This document shows positions 8,696-16,826 of a stretch of DNA of 64,000 nucleotides, piece after piece. Every line of letters starts with the position of its first letter. Within the stretch, counting starts at the first letter, position 1. The stretch spans positions 310,001 to 374,000 of the forward strand of contig JANQPF010000009.1 of assembly GCA_028285415.1 (NCBI GenBank), read 5' to 3'. The notes beneath the pieces are model-generated. The model was given only the letters and a program-made list of their open reading frames with translations, was not told the origin of the DNA and searched no databases. A program made the position numbers and the translations under genes. This stretch comes from Pseudomonadales bacterium. GTDB lineage: Bacteria; Pseudomonadota; Gammaproteobacteria; Pseudomonadales; Azotimanducaceae.

Positions 8696-8715
8696 TGGCG
8701 TCCAGCCGGACGCCA
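8696..8715 (+). other. Stem-loop between DUF1636 and COG0523 genes
   Basis: TGGCGTCC-AGCC-GGACGCCA forms a perfect 8-bp stem with a 4-nt loop, 25 bp before the COG0523 start. There is no T run, so a simple intrinsic terminator is unlikely. It could be an mRNA-stability element, an attenuator or a processing site. Confidence 0.5.
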
Positions 8716-8740
8716 AGCACCACTTGGCAAGGAGAATTAG

Positions 8741-10087
8741 ATGAATATGTCTGAAAAGGTTCCGGTAACGATCCTCACGGGCTTTCTCGGCTCCGGAAAG
8801 ACGACCTTACTCAACCGGATCTTGAGTGAGGAACACGGAAAAAAGATTGCAGTGATTGAAAACGAGTATGGGGAAGTTGGCATCGATCAGGGGCTCGTCA
8901 TCGACGCGGACGAAGAAATATTCGAAATGTCCAACGGCTGTATCTGCTGCACGGTGCGCGGGGACCTGATTCGCGTACTCGGCAATCTCATGAAGCGCCG
9001 CGACAAGTTTGACTATGTATTGGTAGAGACCACAGGTCTGGCCGACCCAGGCCCCGTCGCTCAGACATTCTTCATGGACGACGAGATTCGCGACGAGTTC
9101 TCGCTGGACGGGATCGTCACGCTGGTTGATGCCGCTCACATCGATCAGCAGCTCGGCCGCAGCGATGAGAGCACCGAGCAAGTGGCGTTCGCAGACGTGT
9201 TGGTGTTGAACAAGACCGACCTCGTCAGCGACGACACACTTGACGGGCTAGAGGCGCGACTCAGAGACATGAACCGGATGGCCCAAATCGTGCGGAGCGA
9301 GCAAGCCAACCTCCCTGTCGACACGGTACTCAACCTGAGCGCTTTCGACCTCGACCAGGCGCTCGAGCGGCGCCCCACCTTCCTCGAGCCGGAGTATCCG
9401 TTCGAGTGGACCGGAGTCTACTCACTCGAACCGGGCCGCTATGAGCTCAGCCTTGCGGAAGGTCCTGATCCAGAGATGTCGCTTGTCGTCGTGTACGACC
9501 AGCGCGCGGATGACTCTGCACTCCGCGACGGGGCGGAATTGTGTGTGCGACAGTACGCCGAACCGGCGGAGAACGTTCTTCCAGGGGAATCGATTCCAGT
9601 GGGCACACATGTGAACCTCAAGCTCGAAGACCCGGGCCGAAAGTCATTCTTGTTGAAGATCGACAGACCGGTACAGGTTGGCCTCTACGCCCAGCATACA
9701 GCGGAGGAGTTTGATCTCCAGCTAGTGAGCGCAGATGGCACTGCAGTAGCGCTTACTACCGAGCGAACCTGGGTTGCACAACACGAACACGACGATGAGG
9801 TTGGTTCGATCGCCATCGAACGAGATGGCGATGTAGATCCTGACCTGCTCAATATCTGGCTCAGCAGATTGCTCGCCGAGCGAGGTGTCGATATTTTTCG
9901 AATGAAGGGTTTCATCAGCTTTGCGGGTGAGCCAAAGCGCTTTGTCTTCCAAGGGGTCCACATGCTGTTCGACAGTCAGCCCGACCGTCTCTGGGGAGAT
10001 TCACCTCGGCGCAATCAGCTTGTCTTTATCGGCCGCAACCTCGACGAAGAGAGCCTGCGTGAAGGGTTCGAAGCGTGCCTGACCTGA
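8741..10087 (+). CDS. COG0523 (CobW/ZigA-like) metallochaperone GTPase
   Basis: A 448-aa G3E GTPase. It has Walker A GFLGSGKTTLLNR near 15, ENEYGEVGID near 43, the metal-binding SNGCICCTVRGDL (CxCC near 66-70), ETTGLADPGP near 96 and NKTD near 155. The CobW C-terminal domain runs from about 375 (FRMKGFISFAGEPKRFVFQG). Between these domains lies an extra beta-rich section of about 150 residues beginning WTGVYSLEPGRYELSL, which makes the protein longer than usual. Members of this subfamily under Zur control are thought to move zinc to client proteins during starvation. The start is fixed by AAGGAG 8 nt upstream. Confidence 0.9.
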   Translation: MNMSEKVPVTILTGFLGSGKTTLLNRILSEEHGKKIAVIENEYGEVGIDQGLVIDADEEIFEMSNGCICCTVRGDLIRVLGNLMKRRDKFDYVLVETTGLADPGPVAQTFFMDDEIRDEFSLDGIVTLVDAAHIDQQLGRSDESTEQVAFADVLVLNKTDLVSDDTLDGLEARLRDMNRMAQIVRSEQANLPVDTVLNLSAFDLDQALERRPTFLEPEYPFEWTGVYSLEPGRYELSLAEGPDPEMSLVVVYDQRADDSALRDGAELCVRQYAEPAENVLPGESIPVGTHVNLKLEDPGRKSFLLKIDRPVQVGLYAQHTAEEFDLQLVSADGTAVALTTERTWVAQHEHDDEVGSIAIERDGDVDPDLLNIWLSRLLAERGVDIFRMKGFISFAGEPKRFVFQGVHMLFDSQPDRLWGDSPRRNQLVFIGRNLDEESLREGFEACLT

Positions 10088-11118
10088 GGACCAACCGGTC
10101 AGAGGGCATGCTTCGCGAGGGATGGTCTGCGGTAGTGGGTGACTACGCAATCGCCGGGGGTTGGGCGCGAGGTGGCGAAATGCTACTTGTTGGTGATAGC
10201 GCAGGTGGCGTCTACGGGTTCGACGGCGAATCCGGGGCTGCCCTCTGGTCACATCAGATGGCCCACGAAGGCGGCTTGCTGGCGTTGGCGATCAACCCAG
10301 AGGGCACTGCGTTCGCAACGGCTGGACAAGATGAACGACTCCTGATCTGGGATGCCGCAGAGGGTCAAACGACAAAAGCGATCGACATCGATAACGGCTG
10401 GGTCGAAAACGTCGCCTGGTCACCGAACGGTAAATGGTTGGCGGCTTCCTGCTCGCGGCAAGTTCGTGTCTTTGATTTGGGCGGCGACGAGTTGTGGCGC
10501 TCTGACGATCACCCGAGCACAATCAGCACGATCGCCTGGTCCAAGTCTAGTGAGTTAGCTACGGCCTGCTATGGACAGGCGACGTTTATGGAAGGGCCTA
10601 CCGGAACGATTCGTCAGAGGCTCAAATGGAAAGGTTCCTTGATATCCATGGCGCTGAGCCCGGACGGGAAGGTGGTCGCCTGCGGTAGTCAGGACAACTC
10701 TGTGCACTTCTGGCGTCGCTCGACCGGGCACGACTCGATGATGCCCGGATACCCCGGCAAACCGACGGCGTTGGCTTTCGACACAAAAAGCACGCTTCTC
10801 GCTACCGGTGGCGACGCCACAGTAACGGTGTGGAGTTTTCAGGGACGTGGTCCGGAGGGAACGCACCCCGGCAGGCTACAACTGCATGTCAAAACTGTCT
10901 CAACCCTTAGCTTTGCACCCCGAGGGAGGCGTCTGGCCTCGGGAGGTCGCGACGGAGCGGTGGTTGTGTGGAGCCTTCAGAAGGATGGAGAGGGCGAGCC
11001 CGTGGGGGCAGCGCTTGTCCCAGACGTAGTGGCTGAAGTCTACTGGCGGCCTGACGGGAGGGCGCTGGCGGCGCTGGATGCGCAAGGTGGCGTGACCGTC
11101 TGGCGAGTCGGAGAATGA
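10075..11118 (+). CDS. WD40-repeat protein coupled to COG0523 gene
   Basis: A 347-aa beta-propeller protein with about seven WD-like repeats, for example LLIWDAAEGQ, VRVFDLGGDELW, VHFWRRSTG, VTVWSFQG, VVVWSLQKDG and VTVWRVGE. There is no signal peptide. The GTG at 10075 overlaps the GTPase gene by 13 bp; an ATG at 10108 is an alternative start. The overlap implies co-translation, so the propeller may scaffold the GTPase or a client. This role is inferred from position only. Confidence 0.8.
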   Translation: MPDLRTNRSEGMLREGWSAVVGDYAIAGGWARGGEMLLVGDSAGGVYGFDGESGAALWSHQMAHEGGLLALAINPEGTAFATAGQDERLLIWDAAEGQTTKAIDIDNGWVENVAWSPNGKWLAASCSRQVRVFDLGGDELWRSDDHPSTISTIAWSKSSELATACYGQATFMEGPTGTIRQRLKWKGSLISMALSPDGKVVACGSQDNSVHFWRRSTGHDSMMPGYPGKPTALAFDTKSTLLATGGDATVTVWSFQGRGPEGTHPGRLQLHVKTVSTLSFAPRGRRLASGGRDGAVVVWSLQKDGEGEPVGAALVPDVVAEVYWRPDGRALAALDAQGGVTVWRVGE

Positions 11119-11186
11119 AGTCAAGTTTTCAGCACCGGCGCTCTCCCATGTGTCGCTAGACCTTTGCGTTCACGATTAACGATGTA

Positions 11187-11783
11187 TCAGCCATCACCTT
11201 CGCGTTTACCGAAGTGGCGCTCGGTTCTTTCGTATCGTTGCTGCGCTTCCAGACACAAGGTGGCGATCGGCCGCGCTTCGAGACGACCGAGCCCAATTTC
11301 CTCGCCGGTTTCCTCGCAGTAGCCGTAGTCACCCTGGGTAATGCGTTCCAGAGCGGCATCAATTTTGCGAATCAGCTTCCGTTCTCTATCGCGGGTCTTC
11401 AGTTCGAGCCCAAACTCTGCTTCCTGCGTTGCACGGTCGTTTGAATCCGGGAGCGCACCAGCTTCGTCCTGCATGTGGTGAATCGTGCGATCCACTTCTT
11501 CCATGAGCTCATGTTTCCAGTTTTCAAGGATCTTGCGAAAATGCTCGAGCTGGCCTTCGCTCATGTACGCTTCATTTTTCTTCGCTCTATATGGTGCAAC
11601 GCCGTAAATCAAATCAGGTTTGTTTACCTTCGCAGTTGCTGCTGATTTCTTCCGTGTACGAGGCTTGGAGGATGGCTCCTTGGCAGGGGCCTTCGTCTTC
11701 TTCGTAGTCTTGCTCTTGGTTGCTACCTTGCTCTTCGTCTTTGTCGCAGCCTTCTTACGTGGACCTTGGGGGGGCACAGACAC
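11187..11783 (-). CDS. dksA2: DksA-family protein, zinc-independent (two-Cys) type
   Basis: A 198-aa DksA/TraR protein. The coiled-coil part has MSEGQLEHFRKILENWK near 96 and EEVDRTIHHMQDEA. The finger reads GYCEETGEEIG then ATLCLEAQQ: Cys is kept at finger positions 1 and 3, with Thr and Ala at 2 and 4. This CxxT...CxxA form is that of Pseudomonas DksA2, which works without zinc and supports the stringent response under zinc limitation. I choose the GTG at 11783, which follows GAGGAG and comes 1 bp after the preceding small gene's stop; the longer frame to 11900 would overlap that gene. Residues about 10-55 are a Lys/Ala/Thr-rich tail of histone-H1 type. Confidence 0.85.
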   Translation of the reverse strand: MSVPPQGPRKKAATKTKSKVATKSKTTKKTKAPAKEPSSKPRTRKKSAATAKVNKPDLIYGVAPYRAKKNEAYMSEGQLEHFRKILENWKHELMEEVDRTIHHMQDEAGALPDSNDRATQEAEFGLELKTRDRERKLIRKIDAALERITQGDYGYCEETGEEIGLGRLEARPIATLCLEAQQRYERTERHFGKREGDG

Positions 11784-11784
11784 T

Positions 11785-12012
11785 TCAGCTCTCCTCGGTT
11801 TTGACAATGGCCGCGATATTGGCCGATAACCACGCCGACGCAGCAGCAAGCTGCAACCAATCCCCGCTGGAATCGACGCCAGAAGCCAGCATGCTGGCAA
11901 TCCAGCACAAGCTGGCCAGCGTCTGTCCGAGCCGTTCCGCGCGGAACAACCTGTCGCGAACCCGCCGCAAGATGTGCGGGACGCCGTCTTTCTGGTGGTT
12001 CGCGGTCAACAT
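11785..12012 (-). CDS. Small membrane protein, 75 aa, in the zur-linked operon
   Basis: The ATG at 12012 overlaps the flavoprotein stop (ATGTTGA) and is preceded by GGAGAGG; the stop lies 1 bp before the dksA2 start. This exact packing argues for a real gene. The N-terminal half is basic (ILRRVRDRLFRAERLGQT). Two hydrophobic segments follow, SLCWIASMLASGV and LQLAAASAWLSANIAAIV, which could form a helical hairpin in the inner membrane. No family is recognised. Confidence 0.7.
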   Translation of the reverse strand: MLTANHQKDGVPHILRRVRDRLFRAERLGQTLASLCWIASMLASGVDSSGDWLQLAAASAWLSANIAAIVKTEES

Positions 12013-13124
12013 ACACAGGCCTCCCCGCAGTAGGAAAGATCATCGAGGTACATACCCCAGGAACGATAAGTCTCCAGCCCTTCAGCGGACAGCTCTAACG
12101 AGGTTGCTATGGCTTTGGCGACCACGGCAAAGCGTTGTCGATACTTGTAGATAAAGCAGAAGACGTGGTTGTCATGCCGTACTGAGGGCCCGCAGAGAAA
12201 CAGACCCGGCGCAAGCGTCGACTCGTCGTTATCGCTGAGCACCGGGAAGCCGTCGTTTCTCAGCTCGAACAGGTTTGCGACCAGCATGTGGCTGCCCTCG
12301 AAACCACCAGCCCAAAGGGGCGGGACGTCAGTTTGAAAGAGAGCGCCATCCCAAGCGGCGACCTCATACCCATCGCCGGCGCAAGTGACCGAGGTGATTG
12401 GCGTATGCGGATACAGTTCCACGAGTTCGAGGAACCAGTCCTCTCGCATTCGTTCAAGCGTAAACGGGGAGAGCGCAATGCTCGGGTCGGAGCTCATGTC
12501 TTCCCATGGGGCGCCGCTATCGAACAGCCGCACTCGTTTGTCGTGATACGCTAGATGATAGGCAGCATCAACGCCACTCTCGTACCCGCCGATGACGATG
12601 AAGTCATCACCTTCCAGGTCGTCGTAGCTGGCGATAGTCGACGTGTGCCGGCACAGCTCAGAACCGGCGAATCCCATCAGGCGAGGGTACTGGAACTCAC
12701 CCGCGGCCCAGACTACATGCCTTGCAGTGAAGGTCGCTTCGGAGGTGTCGATAAGGAAGCAATCATCTTCAGGTGTCACACGTATCACGTCGACTTGCTC
12801 GCGCACGGGCACCCTGAATAACTCCGCTACCTGACGTAGGTGATCAGCGAACTCCTGCCCAGTTGGATGCTCGATCCCCAAACTGAAACCGGGGGACACG
12901 CCGATCGCAACCGAATTTAAGTCGAGCATGCCGAACGAATTGGTAGGGAACGACGGTGTGATGAATCGTGTCTCAGCAGGCCAGCCCGCAAAGGACGCGC
13001 CAACATGGTGGCGCTCGAGGACAACAAAGTTTTCGATTCCAGCATGCTGGAGGGCTACGGAGACACCCACGCCAGCCGCTCCACCACCCACAACGACGAC
13101 ATCGTGGACAAACTCAGATTTCAT
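12006..13124 (-). CDS. NAD(P)/FAD-dependent oxidoreductase in zur-linked operon
   Basis: A 372-aa flavoprotein. It has the dinucleotide motif VVVVGGGAAGVGVSVAL near 10, a second Rossmann motif DFIVIGGYESGVDAAY near 175, and ATG/GD-type ending LAPGLFLCGPSVRHDNHVF near 325. Closest in style to flavin monooxygenase/thioredoxin-reductase-like proteins; substrate unknown. The C-terminus ends in a short cysteine cluster, YCGEACVC. The ATG at 13124 is preferred over the GTG at 13133. It is the second gene after hisI in an operon that continues into the 75-aa protein and dksA2, so a zinc-starvation role is inferred. Confidence 0.8.
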   Translation of the reverse strand: MKSEFVHDVVVVGGGAAGVGVSVALQHAGIENFVVLERHHVGASFAGWPAETRFITPSFPTNSFGMLDLNSVAIGVSPGFSLGIEHPTGQEFADHLRQVAELFRVPVREQVDVIRVTPEDDCFLIDTSEATFTARHVVWAAGEFQYPRLMGFAGSELCRHTSTIASYDDLEGDDFIVIGGYESGVDAAYHLAYHDKRVRLFDSGAPWEDMSSDPSIALSPFTLERMREDWFLELVELYPHTPITSVTCAGDGYEVAAWDGALFQTDVPPLWAGGFEGSHMLVANLFELRNDGFPVLSDNDESTLAPGLFLCGPSVRHDNHVFCFIYKYRQRFAVVAKAIATSLELSAEGLETYRSWGMYLDDLSYCGEACVC

Positions 13125-13180
13125 CGCTTCCACCCGGGACGCTGCTCAACGACCATGTTAATCCGGCAAACAGGTTCCAC

Positions 13181-13684
13181 TCAGAGCTGCGTTGGATTGG
13201 GTGCGTCACCGTAGACATCCTTCGGATCAAAGGACTTCCGTGATTCCGTGAAAACCAGTCGAGCAGGTCCATGAGAGTCGTCGCCAAACTCGACGGAACG
13301 GTAGAAACAGGAGCGGTACCCCACGTGACAACTCGCCCCCGAGCCGGCAACTTGGACACGGAGCCAGACAGCGTCCTGATCGTCATCGATGCGCATCTCT
13401 ACAATTTTCTGAACGAGACCACTGGTCTTACCTTTGCGCCAGAGGCACTGGCGGCTTCGGCTCCAGTAGTGCGCTTCGCCAGTCGTAATCGTTTCCATAA
13501 GCGCCTTACGGTTCATGTAGCCCAACATCAACACTTCGCCCGACTCGGCGTCAGATGTGATACACGGGATGAGTCCGTCGGCATCGAACTTCGGCGCTAG
13601 CGCGAGACCTTCTTCGACTTGCTCAACCGATTCGCGTATTGCAAACAGTGTTGAAGTCACTGTGTCGGTGTATTCAACTTTCAT
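13181..13684 (-). CDS. hisI: Phosphoribosyl-AMP cyclohydrolase paralogue
   Basis: A 167-aa PRA-CH, the third step of histidine synthesis. Signatures are [14 protein letters not shown] near 49, THYWSRSR-like [19 protein letters not shown] near 70, and [15 protein letters not shown] near 121. The usual D-C-D-x-D metal motif reads D-D-D-Q-D: the Cys that supplies one of the three zinc ligands is Asp, while the other two Cys remain. It is not beside other his genes. The ATG at 13684 lies 56 bp from the Zur box, while the longer frame to 13840 would run across that box, so the shorter start is chosen. A zinc-sparing duplicate is likely. Confidence 0.88.
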   Translation of the reverse strand: MKVEYTDTVTSTLFAIRESVEQVEEGLALAPKFDADGLIPCITSDAESGEVLMLGYMNRKALMETITTGEAHYWSRSRQCLWRKGKTSGLVQKIVEMRIDDDQDAVWLRVQVAGSGASCHVGYRSCFYRSVEFGDDSHGPARLVFTESRKSFDPKDVYGDAPNPTQL

Positions 13685-13739
13685 TGAGGTATTTGCCCGG
13701 TGATTCTTTGGAGCACGGTACTTGTCGTAGAAAAACGAG

Positions 13740-13756
13740 ACGTTATAACATAACGT
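13740..13756. promoter_or_regulatory. Zur-box-like operator B
   Basis: ACGTTAT-AAC-ATAACGT is a perfect 7-3-7 palindrome matching the gammaproteobacterial Zur consensus. It sits between the hisI-flavoprotein-dksA2 operon (56 bp upstream of its start) and zur itself (28 bp upstream), implying repression of the operon and autoregulation. Confidence 0.85.
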
Positions 13757-13783
13757 TTCAGAGTCGCAAGAGGAATCGACGCA

Positions 13784-14290
13784 ATGACGTTTCGGTCGAT
13801 GCAGTCCAGGCCATGCACCGGCTCTAAAAGCCGTGAGCAACCCGCAACGGCTGAGCGGGTTACGCTGGCGATGAACCTCTGTCGTGAGCGAGGAGTGAGG
13901 CTAACCACACTCAGGCAGCAGGTTCTGGAGCTACTCTGGCAGAGCGCTCGCCCCACAGGCGCTTACGAACTGATCGAACTGCTGGCGCAAAGGAACTCAC
14001 GTCCCGTCGCGCCACCCACTGTCTATCGCGCGCTCGAGTTTTTGATGTCTCAGGGATTTGCCTCCAGAATCGAAAGTCGCAACGCGTATGTTCCCTGCGC
14101 CCATCCAGAACGCTGCCAAGAGCATATTTTTCTCATCTGTAACCACTGCGAGGAGTGGATCGAGCTGGACGACGCGCGGTTCGAGCATCAGCTCGCTGAC
14201 GAAGCCGCGCACCTGGGATTCCGCACAACTCAACGAGTCGTTGAGGTGGTGGGCACCTGCGCTGATTGCGTCAGCGCTAGCGCAGATTGA
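13784..14290 (+). CDS. zur: Zinc uptake regulator, Fur family
   Basis: A 168-aa Fur-family repressor. The winged-helix part includes [15 protein letters not shown] near 38 and [16 protein letters not shown] near 74. The Zur-type segment NAYVPCAHP near 103, [16 protein letters not shown] near 115 and the C-terminal GTCADC provide the two CxxC pairs of the structural zinc site. It binds zinc and then the boxes described here, switching off uptake and zinc-sparing genes. AAGAGGAA 8 nt before the ATG supports the start; downstream ATGs at 13799 and 13871 are less likely. Confidence 0.9.
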   Translation: MTFRSMQSRPCTGSKSREQPATAERVTLAMNLCRERGVRLTTLRQQVLELLWQSARPTGAYELIELLAQRNSRPVAPPTVYRALEFLMSQGFASRIESRNAYVPCAHPERCQEHIFLICNHCEEWIELDDARFEHQLADEAAHLGFRTTQRVVEVVGTCADCVSASAD

Positions 14291-14447
14291 ATGAGCGAGC
14301 GTACTAGAGTTTCTCGCCGACACTACGGTCCGGCGACAACCACGGTCCCCTGACGAATCGAGCGATCACAATACTGCCATGTTCGAGGTTCATCCATGAC
14401 AGACTTGTTACCATCAATCCACATTCTTGTGTCTGGAAAGCGTCATC

Positions 14448-14789
14448 ATGCCGGAGTTTGATCCTGACACTGTTCGCACGCTTGTCGGGGACCTCGCACA
14501 CGGTGACCACACACTCGATCTGCGGGGGGTCTCCTCGACCGACGCAAAATCCGCGATCTCCGACATGCTGGATCAGTCAACCTCGCATGTCTTGAAAAAG
14601 GTGGTAGTCCGCATCGATCCGGCCACCTCAACCAGTGGAGAGACCCTCTTCCTTCCAGTCGGCCAACAACTCCTTGAAGCGCGCAAGCAGGGTCTCATTA
14701 CTCGCCTGCAGACTTTACCCGAAGCGGACGGTGGCGGGTTTTACATCGAACTCACGGGGCATCCTCGAGATGAGGAGACGCAGCAATGA
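14448..14789 (+). CDS. Small Smr-like protein preceding cysS
   Basis: A 113-aa protein. It has [17 protein letters not shown] near 22, VVVRIDPA near 55, [20 protein letters not shown] near 63, and GGGFYIELT near the end. The LDLRG start and alpha/beta order resemble a Smr (MutS2 C-terminal) domain, but the conserved His of LDLHG is Arg. The function is unknown. The ATG at 14448 is chosen over the upstream ATG at 14427. Its stop overlaps the cysS start by 4 bp (ATGA), so the two are co-translated. Confidence 0.65.
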   Translation: MPEFDPDTVRTLVGDLAHGDHTLDLRGVSSTDAKSAISDMLDQSTSHVLKKVVVRIDPATSTSGETLFLPVGQQLLEARKQGLITRLQTLPEADGGGFYIELTGHPRDEETQQ

Positions 14790-16168
14790 CGCTTTACCTG
14801 ACCAACACCCTGACGCGAACGAAAGAGGCGTTCGTGCCGGCAGATCCCGAGAACGTCTCAATGTACGTCTGCGGGCCAACCGTCTACAACTTCGCCCACA
14901 TTGGCAATGCCCGACCGGCAGTGGTCTTTGACGTCCTCTATCGCCTACTGAAGCGGCGTTTCAAGCGAGTTGTCTACGCCCGCAATTTCACAGACGTCGA
15001 CGACAAGATCAACGCAGCCGCCAAGGAAGCGGGTCAGCCCATATCGGTTATCAATGAACGCTTCATCGAAGCCTACCAGGCCGATATGGCATCGCTCGGC
15101 GTATTGACGCCGGAGTTCGAGCCTCGAGTGACGGAGCACATTCCCGACATCATCAATATGGTGGAACAATTAATCGAGCGCGGGCACGCCTATGCCGTCG
15201 AAGGACATGTGCTGTTTCACGTGCCCTCCTTTTCGAACTACGGTGCTTTGTCCGGTCGCGCCCGTGACGAGATGGTTGCCGGCGCGCGGGTGGAGGTGGC
15301 GCCATTCAAGCGTGACCCGGCCGACTTCGTACTCTGGAAACCCTCAACGGCGGACCTTCCCGGCTGGGAGAGTCCCTGGGGAAGAGGCCGTCCCGGGTGG
15401 CACATCGAATGCTCGGCGATGATCGAACAGCACCTCGGCGATTCAATCGATATTCACGGCGGCGGGCAGGACCTGATCTTTCCTCACCACGAAAACGAGA
15501 TTGCTCAGGGAACCTGTGCGCATGATGGGAAAACCTATTGCCGCTACTGGGTTCACAACGGTTTTGTCACCGTTGATGGACAGAAAATGTCGAAATCCCT
15601 CGGCAACGTGCACCTTGTCCGAAACCTGCTCGACGACGCGCCCGGTGAAGCCATCCGCTTTGCACTGCTTGGTGCACACTATCGACAGCCGCTCGACTGG
15701 AGCACGGACGGACTCAACCAGGCAAAGCGCGGGCTCGATCGTCTGTACGGTGTGCTGCGCGATCTCGGTGACGTTCCCGACGTTACCCCACCGGGCGACC
15801 TGCTCGAACCACTCATCACAGCCCTCGAGGATGACCTGAATTTCCCGCGAGCCATTGCTGAGCTCTTCGCGATTGCGAAGGCTGCACGCCGAGCAACCAC
15901 GGCGAACGAGCGCGCCGCCTATAAAGCGGTCTTGGGAGATGCTGGGGACTTATTGGGGTTGCTGCATCAGGATCCGGACGCCTGGTTCGGACAGCCCACA
16001 GGAGAAGACGAAGATACGGCAGAGATTCAGCGTCTGGTTGAGGCCCGATCAGCTGCTCGATCGGCACGAGATTACGCCGCAGCGGACCGTATCCGCGATG
16101 AGCTCGCCGCCCTGGGCGTAATGATTCAGGATCATGCTGACGGACCCTCCTGGCAGAGGGTCGACTAG
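14786..16168 (+). CDS. cysS: Cysteinyl-tRNA synthetase
   Basis: A 460-aa class I synthetase. [10 protein letters not shown] near 26, HIGNAR (HIGH motif) near 37, WHIECSAM near 205, [10 protein letters not shown] near 232 and KMSKSLGN (KMSKS) near 268. The zinc ligands Cys, Cys, His and Glu of the catalytic site are all retained. The C-terminal anticodon-binding part is full length. It follows the Smr-like gene in an overlap. Because of the zur neighbourhood it may be the second, zinc-regulated CysRS known from other Zur clusters; no Zur box was found directly upstream, so it could also be the housekeeping copy. Confidence 0.93.
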   Translation: MTLYLTNTLTRTKEAFVPADPENVSMYVCGPTVYNFAHIGNARPAVVFDVLYRLLKRRFKRVVYARNFTDVDDKINAAAKEAGQPISVINERFIEAYQADMASLGVLTPEFEPRVTEHIPDIINMVEQLIERGHAYAVEGHVLFHVPSFSNYGALSGRARDEMVAGARVEVAPFKRDPADFVLWKPSTADLPGWESPWGRGRPGWHIECSAMIEQHLGDSIDIHGGGQDLIFPHHENEIAQGTCAHDGKTYCRYWVHNGFVTVDGQKMSKSLGNVHLVRNLLDDAPGEAIRFALLGAHYRQPLDWSTDGLNQAKRGLDRLYGVLRDLGDVPDVTPPGDLLEPLITALEDDLNFPRAIAELFAIAKAARRATTANERAAYKAVLGDAGDLLGLLHQDPDAWFGQPTGEDEDTAEIQRLVEARSAARSARDYAAADRIRDELAALGVMIQDHADGPSWQRVD

Positions 16169-16214
16169 GTCGCCGCTCCTGACGTGTTTGGACGTTGTCG
16201 AAGTCCGCGACGTT

Positions 16215-16667
16215 TCAGTCTGTCGGAGGTATCCAGGTCAGCGACGAGTGATGTAGCGAGATCAACACCTTCCCTTCGAGTTTGTGATACGCGAAGGTGT
16301 AGTCGGCGCGTGTCGCGTCGCCTTGTTCGTTCACGAATGTATAGTGACCCATGTCTTTGTAACCCAGGCCGCCCGCCTTGAGGATGGGGCCAACAGCGCT
16401 CTGAAACTCCACGCGCTTCCAGTTGTTGAACAGAAAGCCGCCGTCGTTCGGATAGTCCGAATTGCCGCCAACAAAGTAAGAGCGTGCGCCCGCCTCATCC
16501 AACCGAATTTCGTCTGCCAGCGTCGGTTTGAACAGCAACGGTTCGTCAGGTGAGCCGAAGTCATACAAACCAATCAGCGTATCGATGTCTTGATCGATGA
16601 CCGCCTTGGCCCATGCTCGTTGGGCGTTGATCACTTCGGCTTTTGTCATCTTTTCGAACTGTCTCAT
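16215..16667 (-). CDS. SnoaL/NTF2-like protein
   Basis: A 150-aa cone-shaped NTF2-fold protein of the SnoaL/CaMKII-association type. It has AWAKAVIDQDIDTLIGLYD near 16, a loop with DEPLLFKPTLADEIRLDE near 38, and C-terminal strands ADYTFAYHKLEGKVLISLHH. No catalytic role can be assigned. The start at 16667 follows an AGGGA site; the longer frame to 16778 would run through the palindrome at 16716. It converges with cysS, 46 bp away. Confidence 0.75.
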   Translation of the reverse strand: MRQFEKMTKAEVINAQRAWAKAVIDQDIDTLIGLYDFGSPDEPLLFKPTLADEIRLDEAGARSYFVGGNSDYPNDGGFLFNNWKRVEFQSAVGPILKAGGLGYKDMGHYTFVNEQGDATRADYTFAYHKLEGKVLISLHHSSLTWIPPTD

Positions 16668-16715
16668 AGCAATCCCTGATTCTTTTTCTAGTTTGTTCGT
16701 GTGCGACATTTGCGG

Positions 16716-16730
16716 AATATGCCACATATT
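16716..16730. promoter_or_regulatory. Palindrome in SnoaL/PHP divergent region
   Basis: AATATG-CCA-CATATT is a perfect 6-3-6 inverted repeat, 49 bp before the SnoaL-like start and upstream of the PHP gene. It has the geometry of the Zur boxes but not their sequence; it may be a degenerate site or an operator for another regulator. Confidence 0.35.
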
Positions 16731-16784
16731 GGTGCGCGGAGCGCATTGTAGGCGCCGTGATGCATGCGCCCACGACACATTCTG

Positions 16785-16790
16785 TATACT
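16785..16790 (+). promoter_or_regulatory. -10 element for the PHP gene
   Basis: TATACT, a near-consensus -10. No good -35 box is seen at the right distance. Transcription from here would start near 16797, which excludes the ATG at 16791 and favours the GTG at 16827 as the start of the next gene. Confidence 0.4.
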
Positions 16791-16826
16791 ATGCGGCGCT
16801 TTCGCACTAAATGTGGATTCAACGCT

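Noticed and set aside
14291-14447. Possible Zur box before the Smr-like and cysS genes
   Set aside because: Only partial matches such as TTGTTACCATCAA were found; no palindrome comparable with boxes A-D.
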